Origin: Mumia flava
GTDB lineage: Bacteria; Actinomycetota; Actinomycetes; Propionibacteriales; Nocardioidaceae
NCBI RefSeq assembly: GCF_002797495.1
Contig: NZ_PGEZ01000001.1
Location: forward strand, 434,001-498,000
Direction of reading: 5' to 3'
Length of the DNA: 64,000 nucleotides
The notes beneath the pieces were generated by a model that searched no databases, was not told the origin of the DNA, and saw only the letters and a list, made by a program, of their open reading frames with translations. This document shows, piece after piece, positions 15,968 through 23,800 of this stretch. How positions within the stretch are numbered: position 1 is the first letter of the stretch; every line of letters starts with the position of its first letter. A program made the translations under genes and the position numbers.

Positions 15968-15987
15968 GATATCAGGTCAACGATATC
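15968..15987 (-). promoter_or_regulatory. Paired GATATC boxes upstream of vapB, candidate autoregulatory operator
   Basis: GATATC occurs at 15968-15973 and 15982-15987, 14 bases apart, just upstream of the vapB ribosome binding site in an AT-rich stretch. As each box is itself a palindrome, the pair could bind two RHH dimers. Autorepression by VapB or VapBC is inferred from family behaviour. Confidence 0.5.
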
Positions 15988-16078
15988 ACTTAGCGAGTCG
16001 GGTCGGCGGTTCCTCAGGTCCCGCCATTTCGCGTGCCTCGGCGAGCGTCATCTCGCCTACCAACAACACGCGCATCAC
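15986..16078 (-). CDS. Possible 30-residue peptide upstream of vapB
   Basis: A short frame from GTG at 16078 encodes M-MRVLLVGEMTLAEAREMA followed by GPEEPPTRLAK and stops in the GATATC box region. TCCTCCT on the plus strand (AGGAGGA on the minus strand) lies 9 bases before the GTG, a good ribosome binding site. It resembles nothing I can name. It could be a leader peptide of the toxin-antitoxin operon, the truncated start of another gene, or chance. Confidence 0.3.
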   Translation of the reverse strand: MMRVLLVGEMTLAEAREMAGPEEPPTRLAK

Positions 16079-16183
16079 GATCCGCGTCCTCCTCTCGGCC
16101 GGGATCAGACAGGTCTACCCATGGTTCCGATTCTCCTTGACTGACTCAGCTGTCCTGCCAGGAAATCTTGACGCGCGACGCTA

Positions 16184-16972
16184 CTACTTCTGAGTACACC
16201 CGACCGTGTTCCCACCTTCGAACGTCGAGATCTCACCCGACTCGTCGCTCGCAGCGATCGCCGAGTGCAACGGCGTGGCGAGCGCACGAGGGTTCTTCCC
16301 CGCAAATGCCTGCGCGACTGCGGGCCCGACATACTCGCCGTCCGCTGCGAATAGGTGACGAGCACCCTCATACTCACCGACGCCGATGACGCCGCCCCCC
16401 GCCGGCAGCACACCGCCGGTCCCGATGGCTGACCATCGCGCGGGGTAGTGTTCGTTGCCATCGCACTCGGCCCGCTTCCAGGTCAGCGCGAGAACGTAGT
16501 CCTGACCGACCTCAAGGCGGGATCCGCCTCGAGGTGCAACTTCGGTCTCAGCACCCGCAGCTGACCGAAGCCATCCGAAGCCGGGCATGCGGAAGGTAGT
16601 AGGGGCAGCAGGTTTCGCGGCCGGCGCCGCCCAGATGACGTCGGAAACCTGCAGGGTGACGTCCCTCCCCACGAGACCGCCGTCACTCGAACTCTCGGTC
16701 TCGGATGTGGGCGACGTCAGCCGCCTCTCGCCGGTGACCGTGGCCGCAACCACGTAGTCAGCCGTCCCAACCCAATCCTGCAGACTGCCTGACGGGACAG
16801 CCTCCAGGCCGGCCAGCAACGTCACGCCTTGCGCCCGCGGGCCTGCGGCGGCCTCATGGCCACCCTGTTCACCAACGTCGAGCGTTGTCCACGCGATGAC
16901 GGCGACAGCAACCCCGGCGAGGGTGAGGGGAGCGCAAGGTCCACCAGCGAGCCTTCTCATCCGCGAATGCAT
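16184..16972 (-). CDS. Exported or membrane-anchored protein of unknown function
   Basis: A 262-residue protein with an N-terminal hydrophobic helix (about residues 14-30, PLTLAGVAVAVIAW) after a basic start, so probably a signal anchor. The rest is hydrophilic, with LQDWVGTADYVVAATVTGE and DYVLALTWKRAECDG, reminiscent of small beta-barrel exported proteins but not assignable. It starts 12 bases after the stop of the metzincin-like gene on the same strand and may share its transcript. ATG at 16972 or the in-frame ATG at 16960 are both possible. Base composition here is visibly less GC-rich than the flanks. Confidence 0.65.
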   Translation of the reverse strand: MHSRMRRLAGGPCAPLTLAGVAVAVIAWTTLDVGEQGGHEAAAGPRAQGVTLLAGLEAVPSGSLQDWVGTADYVVAATVTGERRLTSPTSETESSSDGGLVGRDVTLQVSDVIWAAPAAKPAAPTTFRMPGFGWLRSAAGAETEVAPRGGSRLEVGQDYVLALTWKRAECDGNEHYPARWSAIGTGGVLPAGGGVIGVGEYEGARHLFAADGEYVGPAVAQAFAGKNPRALATPLHSAIAASDESGEISTFEGGNTVGCTQK

Positions 16973-16984
16973 CTCGGCTCAGCC

Positions 16985-17652
16985 TCAGTAGATCCAGTTG
17001 ATGTTCTGCTTGACGACGGCGCCTAGGCCCGGCGAATCGGTGCAGGACACCGAGGCACGCATGATTCCCATACGGTCCGCGCACTGACCCTGCACCGGCG
17101 ACGCCTCGGCACCGTGGACCAGACCGAACGCATGGCCCGCTTCATGACCGGCGATCTTCTGATTGTAGGTACCGGCCCCTCGAATTCGGATGTAGTGCTG
17201 ATCGCACCGATGTCTTGTTCCGTTGACTGGGTCGTTGCACCACGTGAGCCCCCTGAAGTAGTCGGGCATCCCGAACGCCCCCTCCTGCCAGATCGTGTCC
17301 GTCTCACCACCACCCGAGAAGACAGGAGTCGCGTCGTAGGTGATCGACAGATCGGTGTTGGTGCGGTACCGCGACAGCGCGGACTTGACGGCGTCCCGGT
17401 CGGGAGTCTCCAGCTCGAACTCCCCACTACTGTCCATGTAGTAGTACACGTTGGAGTCGTCGGTGAGACAGATCTCGGTGGGGCTCCGACCAGAGATGCA
17501 CTGCTGATCCCAGGTGCCGTCGGGATGATGATGTCGTACGCGGGCGCTGCGAAAGCGGGCGCCGCTAGCTTGACGGCGGCGGCTGAGAGAACGGCTGCCA
17601 AGAGCCATGCCAGCACGGTCACACGTCTTACGGACGAAGCAACCGCGCGCAC
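16985..17652 (-). pseudogene. Secreted metzincin-type zinc metalloprotease, frameshifted
   Basis: The GTG at 17652, with AGGAG 5-6 bases upstream, starts a good signal peptide (RVTVLAWLLAAVLSAAAVKL ending AFAAPAYD). That frame is then lost; the frame beginning at 17533 carries HPDGTWDQQC, EICLTDDSNVYYYMDSSG and the metzincin zinc motif HEAGHAFGLVHG with a Met-turn-like DRMGIMRAS, ending NINWIY at 16985. Joining signal and catalytic parts needs a one-base change near the CATCATCATC run at about 17526-17536. The intact gene would encode a secreted protease of about 220 residues. Either a real inactivating indel or a sequencing error in a short repeat explains this. Confidence 0.78.
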
Positions 17653-18170
17653 AGCTGCTCCTCACATCATCAGCCGCCCGGACGGCCGACGACTGCTCAA
17701 GAATCACATGGTGCAACTCTGATATGCAACAGCAAATACATGCGACCGTCCATCCCACTGAGTTGCAGTGGCTGGGCGACTCGGCTGCCGGTCACCGCAG
17801 GGCCTGGCTTGCGACAACGCGCCGGGCAGAGGCCGCCAGCGCGAGCAGCACTGACGTCAGGCCAGCTCCAGGCCGTCGTCGAGACAACCCAGACGAGAGC
17901 TCTGCTGAAGCCCGGACGAGATCTGCGACAATCCGTGAGCACCGGCCGCCGAAGCGCTTCGCGACTGCGCTCGCGCAGGACAGACCCCTCGCCGAGACGC
18001 CGCTCTCCGTTCGCCGAGGCGCCGACCGCACGCCCCCGGTCAGCGACGTTTCGGCACCGTCGGCGTCCTGGACGAACCACGCGCCGACGGGGCCGAATCG
18101 GCGCTGACCCCGAGTGGGGATCCGTCGCACGACCGCCGCGACACCTCGACGTGACCCGTGACCGATCGGG
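17653..18170. other. 518-base stretch with no recognisable gene
   Basis: Open frames exist on both strands but none has codon bias, a ribosome site or any family resemblance. The right half is full of short purine-poor runs and looks like degraded coding sequence. The left end holds the upstream region of the frameshifted protease. I see no repeat, tRNA or insertion-sequence end. Confidence 0.5.
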
Positions 18171-19034
18171 TCAGCGTGGTCGGCCGCCGTGGCGTACGGC
18201 GCCGGCGACCGTCCCGGCGATCCCGACCACCAGCAGACCGCCCACCAGCCACACGATCGCGACCACGTCGGCGAGGTCCGGCGGCGCGGCCAGGCAGGCC
18301 GTACGGACGAGCTCGACCGCCCAGCCCACCGGTGAGAGCGCAGCCGCCGCCGACAGCAGCGACGGAAGCGCACCCGGACCGGCCACTCCCAGCACCGCGA
18401 GGGCGAGCACGACGAGCCGGACCCCGCGCGCGGCGTTCTCGGTCCGCACCCACGCCACCACCGCCGCCGCAACACCCCCGGCCACGAACGCGACCAGCAT
18501 CAGCGCGGGAACGGCGACCAGTGCGCGCACGGCGTCCACGGCGCCGAGCGCGACAGCCGCGGCGAGCACGACCGCTCCCCCGAGGAACGCGCGCAGCGCG
18601 CCGAGCGCCAGGTCCGCCACCGCGAGGTCGACGGTCCGCAGCGGCGTCGCCTGCAACGTCGTCCGGTGACCGCCGACCGGTGGCACCGAGCCGTTCGAGG
18701 AGCCGTACGCGGGCCCGAGCCCGCCGCCGTGCACCGACCCTCCGTACGGGCGGGACGGCGTCGCGAGCGCCGTGACCGGCCAGAGGGCAGCCAGCATGGC
18801 CTGCACGACGACCAGCGCCGGGGCGACCCAGGCCGCGGCCGAGACCGCCGCCCCGTCGTACGGCGTGGCCGGCAACGCCGACGAGATCCCGGCGACGAAC
18901 GCGACCAGGACGAGCAGCACCGGCGCCAGCCCCGTCAGCGCTCGCGGCCACGCGGACTGCGCTGCCATGAGCTCGCGCGCCACGACCTGGGCCGGACCGG
19001 TCCGGCGCTCCGTCGCGACCTCCACCGGCCTCAT
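18171..19034 (-). CDS. ABC-2 type transporter permease (second)
   Basis: A 287-residue protein with six or so hydrophobic segments after a short cytoplasmic start (MRPVEVATERRTGPAQVVARE), arranged as in DrrB-like ABC-2 permeases; TPLRTVDLAVADLALGALRA and ENAARGVRLVVLALAVLGVAG are the coupling-helix and late-helix regions. A Gly/Ser-rich extracytoplasmic loop near residues 95-120 is unusual. The ATG at 19034 overlaps the stop of the other permease by 4 bases. Together with the permease and ATPase upstream it forms a three-gene minus-strand exporter; the substrate is unknown. Confidence 0.82.
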   Translation of the reverse strand: MRPVEVATERRTGPAQVVARELMAAQSAWPRALTGLAPVLLVLVAFVAGISSALPATPYDGAAVSAAAWVAPALVVVQAMLAALWPVTALATPSRPYGGSVHGGGLGPAYGSSNGSVPPVGGHRTTLQATPLRTVDLAVADLALGALRAFLGGAVVLAAAVALGAVDAVRALVAVPALMLVAFVAGGVAAAVVAWVRTENAARGVRLVVLALAVLGVAGPGALPSLLSAAAALSPVGWAVELVRTACLAAPPDLADVVAIVWLVGGLLVVGIAGTVAGAVRHGGRPR

Positions 19035-19804
19035 CCGGACCTCCGGACCGCCCGCTCGGCGAGCCAGCCTCCGGCAGCGGCGAACGCCAGCAGGACGACG
19101 ACGTGCCCGAGGACCGCCAGGTCGACCGGTCCGACGACCGCCGCGTGACCCACCGCCACGGCGTGCCTGGTCGGGAGCAGCCAGGTGGACGCGTCCACGA
19201 ACCCGGGCAGGACGAGCACGAACAGCGCCCCGCTGAACAGCACCACCGCCGGCACGACCACGCGCACGACGACCGTCCACGCCGGGCGCGCCAGACCGAC
19301 CGCCCCCGCGACCAGCAGTGGAGCGTGGGCGGCCAGCGCGAGCAGGGCCGCGGCCAGCAACCACGGCGTACGGCCGAGCCCGACCGTGCCGAGCACGAGC
19401 AGCACGACCAGCGACGCGAGCACGGCAGCGCCAGCCCGTACGGAGGCCGCCGCGACCAGCCCGGCGGTCCGCTCGGCCGGGCGGAGCGGGGTCAGGGCGA
19501 CCCAGGCCGTCCGCGGGTCGGCGGCATCGCTCGCCGCGACCGTCAGGGCGAGGACGCCCACGGCGACCACCGCTCCGGCGCCGAGCAGCGCCTCGGGGTC
19601 GAGCGCACCCTCCAGCCCCGCGACCAGCGCGGCGGTCGCCAGCATCGGCAGCACCACGTACAGCCCGACCTGGACGAGCCAGGACGCCACGCCGTACGGC
19701 CGCAGGCCCGGCACCTGGCGCGCGAGCGCGTCGGCCCAGCCGCCGGCCGTACGGTCGGGCGCGGTCGGCACTGCCTCAGCCGGCGGTTCGATCGGCGCCG
19801 TCAC
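19031..19804 (-). CDS. ABC-2 type transporter permease (first)
   Basis: A 257-residue integral membrane protein with six hydrophobic segments (for example VQVGLYVVLPMLATAALVAG and VVVRVVVPAVVLFSGALFVL) and a cytoplasmic N terminus. The GTG at 19804 is preferred over the GTG at 19819 because GGAGGT lies 7 bases upstream of it and because it overlaps the ATPase stop as GTGA. It partners the other permease and the degenerate ATPase. Low sequence signatures mean only the broad ABC-2 class can be given. Confidence 0.82.
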   Translation of the reverse strand: MTAPIEPPAEAVPTAPDRTAGGWADALARQVPGLRPYGVASWLVQVGLYVVLPMLATAALVAGLEGALDPEALLGAGAVVAVGVLALTVAASDAADPRTAWVALTPLRPAERTAGLVAAASVRAGAAVLASLVVLLVLGTVGLGRTPWLLAAALLALAAHAPLLVAGAVGLARPAWTVVVRVVVPAVVLFSGALFVLVLPGFVDASTWLLPTRHAVAVGHAAVVGPVDLAVLGHVVVLLAFAAAGGWLAERAVRRSG

Positions 19805-20742
19805 TCGACCGACCTCCACCGCCTCGCCTCGTCGTCGGCGAGCAGCCCGAGTGCTTCGTCCGGGGTGACCGGCCGGACCCGGGTGCCGTCCGGCGCGAGG
19901 CCGCCGGCGACCGCCCGCTCGGCGACGGTCAGGCCGTCGGACGTGTACGCGAGGACGCGGTCGCCGTGGACCTCGACCCGGTCGACCAGGTCCCCGAGGA
20001 CGGCGAGCGCGGCGCCGTCGGCACCGCAGGGCGTGCGGACCTCGACGACCTCCGAAGGGCGGTTCCCGGCGAGCAGCGACGAGGGCGCGCCCTCCACGAG
20101 CACCCGCCCCGCGTCCATCACGAGCACACGGTCGCAGACCCGCTCGGCCTCCTCGAAGGAGTGGGTGGCGAGCACGACGGCCCGCGCGGAGGCGCGCATC
20201 CGCAGCACGAGGTCACCGATCGCATCGGTGTCACGCGGCGAGCAGCCGGCGGTCGGCTCGTCGAGCAGGACGAGCTCGGGATCGTTGACGAAGGCGCGCG
20301 CGACCTGGAGGCGGCGGCGCTCCCCGCGGGTGAGGCGTCCGACGACCGTCCTCGCTCGATCGGTGAGCCCCGCGAACGCCAGCGCCGCGTCGGCGCGCCC
20401 GTGTGCGGCCCGCGCCGCGTACCCGAAGCAGCGCGCGTAGCTGCTGAGCTCGGCGCGCGCCCGCAGCCGCGGATCGAGGCTGTCGTGCTGGGTCGCGACC
20501 CCGGTGCGGCCGCGGATCCGGGGACCGTCGACGGCCGGGTCGAGCCCGAGCACGGACAGGTGCCCGGAGGTCAGACGCGTGGCCGTGGCGAGCATCGCCA
20601 GCAGGGCCGACGTGCCCGCTCCCCCGGCCCCGACGAGGCCCACGACCTCGCCCGAGCGCACCTCGAGATCGACGTCGCGGACGACGGCCGTGCCCGCGAC
20701 GTCGAGACGCAGACCGCGTGCCTCGACCACCAACGACGCCAC
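19801..20742 (-). CDS. ABC transporter ATP-binding protein lacking the Walker A lysine
   Basis: A 313-residue DrrA/NodI-like ATPase. The P-loop reads VGAGGAGTSALL (37-48): Thr44 stands where the essential Lys should be. Other parts are present: Q-loop VATQHDSLD, signature LTRGERRRLQVARA at 137-150 in place of LSGGQ, Walker B LVLLDEPTAG (157-166) and the switch His194 in LATHS. The C-terminal 90 residues match the DrrA-type extension. The missing Lys predicts weak or no ATP hydrolysis, unless a second ATPase encoded elsewhere supplies it. The GTG at 20742 is my start choice; no clear ribosome site is present and the message may be leaderless. Confidence 0.85.
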   Translation of the reverse strand: MASLVVEARGLRLDVAGTAVVRDVDLEVRSGEVVGLVGAGGAGTSALLAMLATATRLTSGHLSVLGLDPAVDGPRIRGRTGVATQHDSLDPRLRARAELSSYARCFGYAARAAHGRADAALAFAGLTDRARTVVGRLTRGERRRLQVARAFVNDPELVLLDEPTAGCSPRDTDAIGDLVLRMRASARAVVLATHSFEEAERVCDRVLVMDAGRVLVEGAPSSLLAGNRPSEVVEVRTPCGADGAALAVLGDLVDRVEVHGDRVLAYTSDGLTVAERAVAGGLAPDGTRVRPVTPDEALGLLADDEARRWRSVE

Positions 20743-20823
20743 GTCTCGACGGTACCCGCGCCTGGTTGCCTCCACCGATCTCACCGCCTGGTGATGTCGG
20801 TGGTGTGCGCGATGATGGAGGGC

Positions 20824-23800
20824 ATGTCAGCAGCCGACCCGCTCGACCGGTTCTCCGCGGCCACCGCCGCTTGGTTCCGCGGCGCGTTCCCGGCCCCGAC
20901 GGCGGCGCAGTCCGGCGCCTGGGAGGCGATCGCCGACGGCCGTCACGCGCTCGTCGTCGCGCCGACGGGGTCCGGCAAGACGTTGTCGGCGTTCCTGTGG
21001 GCGCTCGACCGGCTGGTCACCGGGGAGCCGGCCGAGGACCCGAAGCAGGCGACCCGCGTGCTGTACGTCTCACCGCTCAAGGCCCTCGCCGTCGACGTCG
21101 AGCGCAACCTCCGTTCCCCCCTGGTCGGGATCACCCAGACGGCACGCCGGCTCGCGGCCGAGGGCGCGTCGCCCGCGCCCCGGGACGTACGGGTGGGTGT
21201 TCGCTCCGGCGACACCACGCCGGCTCAGCGGCGGGCGCTCGCGACCCGGCCTCCCGACGTGCTGATCACGACGCCGGAGTCGCTGTTCCTGGTGCTCACC
21301 TCCGCCGCGCGCGAGACGCTGCGCGGGGTCGAGGCGGTGATCGTCGACGAGGTGCACGCGGTCGCGGGGACGAAGCGCGGCGCCCACCTCGCGCTGTCGC
21401 TCGAGCGACTCGACGCGCTGCTGGAGCAGCCGGCGCAGCGGATCGGCCTGTCGGCGACCGTGCGCCCGCACACGGAGGTGGCGCGGTTCCTCGGCGGCGC
21501 GGCGCCGGTCCGCGTGGTCGCGCCGGAGGCGGAGAAGCGGTGGGATCTGTCGGTGGTCGTGCCGGTGGAGGACATGACCGCGCTGGGCGGGGTGCCGTCG
21601 GCGCAACGTGGGGCGGACGGCGCGCACGGGGAAGGCGACGGGGGTACGACGGGGTTCGCGGGTCCCGACCCCGACGAGCTGGCCGACGCCGCGTTCGCGT
21701 CCGGTGACGAGGACCCGCGCGAGCGGGCGTCGATCTGGCCGCACGTCGAGGAGCGGGTGGTCGATCTCGTCGAGCAGGCGGGGTCCTCGATCGTCTTCGC
21801 GAACTCCCGTCGCCTCGCCGAGCGCCTCACCGCCCGCCTGAACGAGATCCACCAGGCCCGCCTCGGCGTGCCCGGTCCGGGGTCGCCCCCGGCGGAGGTG
21901 ATGGCGCAGGCCGGATCGACGACGACGAGGGACCCGCAGGCGGCGGCCGAGGGTCCGGTGCTCGCCCGTGCGCACCACGGGTCGGTCAGCAAGGAGCAGC
22001 GCGCCCTGATCGAGGACGACCTCAAGTCCGGGCGGCTGGCCTGCGTGGTCGCCACGTCCAGCCTCGAGCTCGGCATCGACATGGGCGCGGTCGACCTCGT
22101 CGTCCAGGTCGAGTCGCCACCGTCGGTCGCCAGCGGGCTCCAACGGGTGGGCCGCGCCGGGCACCAGGTCGGCGAGGTCTCCCGAGGGGTCGTCTTCCCC
22201 AAGCACCGCAGTGACCTCCTCCAGGCCACGGTCACGATCGAGCGGATGCGGTCCGGTGAGATCGAGGCGCTGAGCGTGCCGGCCAACCCGCTCGACGTCC
22301 TCGCCCAGCAGATCGTCGCGATCAGCGCGCTGGACGAGGTCGACGTCGACGAGCTGTACGACCTGGTCCGGCGCTCGGCGTCGTTCGCGACGCTGCCCCG
22401 CTCGGCGTACGAGGCGACCCTCGACCTGCTCGCGGGCCGCTACCCGTCCGACGAGTTCGCCGAGCTGCGGCCGCGGGTCGTCTGGGACCGCGTCGCCGGC
22501 ACGATCAGCGGCCGGCCGGGCGCGCAGCGGCTCGCGGTCACCTCCGGTGGGACGATCCCCGACCGCGGCCTGTTCGGGGTCTACCTCGCGGGCGCGGAGT
22601 CCAACGCCCGCGGCAGCGCCCGGGTCGGCGAGCTCGACGAGGAGATGGTCTACGAGTCGCGGGTCGGCGACGTGTTCGCGCTCGGGGCGACGAGCTGGCG
22701 GATCGAGGAGATCACCCACGACCGCGTGATCGTCACCCCCGCGTACGGTCTGCCGGGCCGGCTGCCGTTCTGGCGGGGCGACAACCCGGGCCGTCCGGTC
22801 GAGCTGGGCCGTGCCCTCGGCGCGTTCACCCGGATGATCGCGACCGGCGACCGTGACCAGGCGCGGTCGCGCTGCGAGGACGCCGGGCTCGACGCGTGGG
22901 CCGTCGACAACCTGATGGCGCTCGTCGACGAGCAGAAGGCCGTCACCGGGCGGGTCCCCGACGACCGGATGCTCGTGGTCGAGCGGTTCCGCGACGAGCT
23001 GGGCGACTGGCGGCTCGTGCTGCACTCTCCGTACGGTCTGGCGGTGCACGCCCCGTGGGCGCTGGCGGTCGGGGCTCGGGTCCGGGCGCAGTACGGGACC
23101 GACTCGGCGAGCATGGCCTCCGACGACGGGATCGTGGTCCGGCTCCCCGAGACCGACGCGGAGCCGCCCGGCGCGGAGCTCTTCGTGCTCGAGCCCGACG
23201 AGGTCGCCGACATGGTCACCGAGGAGGTCGGCGGGTCGGCGCTGTTCGCGTCGCGGTTCCGCGAGTGCGCCGCCCGCGCGCTGCTGCTCCCGCGCCGCGA
23301 CCCGGGCCGGCGCAGCCCGCTGTGGCAGCAGCGCCAGCGTGCGGCGTCCCTGCTCGAGGTCGCCCGTCGCTACCCGACGTTCCCGATCGTCCTGGAGACC
23401 GTCCGGGAGGTGCTGCAGGACGTGTACGACGTCCCGGCGCTCGTCGAGCTCGCCCGCGACGTCGAGCGCAAGCGGCTGCGGATCGTCGAGGTCGAGACGC
23501 CCGAGCCGTCGCCGTTCGCGAAGTCGCTGCTGTTCGGCTACGTCGCGACCTTCCTGTACGAGGGGGACAGCCCGCTCGCGGAGCGGCGCGCGGCCGCCCT
23601 GTCGCTGGACTCGTCGCTGCTGTCGGAGCTGCTGGGCCGCGCGCAGCTGCGCGACCTGCTCGACGCGGACGTGATCGAGCAGACCGAGGCCGAGCTCCAG
23701 CGGCTCGTGGACGACCGTTTGGCCCGCGACGCGGAGGGTGTCGCCGACCTGCTGCGCGTGCTCGGCCCGCTGACCAGCGAGGAGGTCGCGGAGCGCTGCA

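Noticed and set aside
17023-17652. Treating the signal-peptide frame of the protease as a complete 209-residue gene
   Set aside because: After residue 40 the frame is Arg/Ser/Thr/Pro-rich with no fold, while the neighbouring frame carries the zinc motif; a frameshift explains both.
17607-18107. A 166-codon plus-strand gene in the islet
   Set aside because: No ribosome site, no recognisable fold, and it overlaps the signal-peptide end of the protease; low-complexity Arg/Ser/Ala composition.
19318-20823. A 500-codon extension upstream of lhr in the same frame
   Set aside because: It runs antisense through the ABC permease and ATPase genes and would give a nonsensical Arg-rich N terminus; the lhr start near 20824 fits the family.
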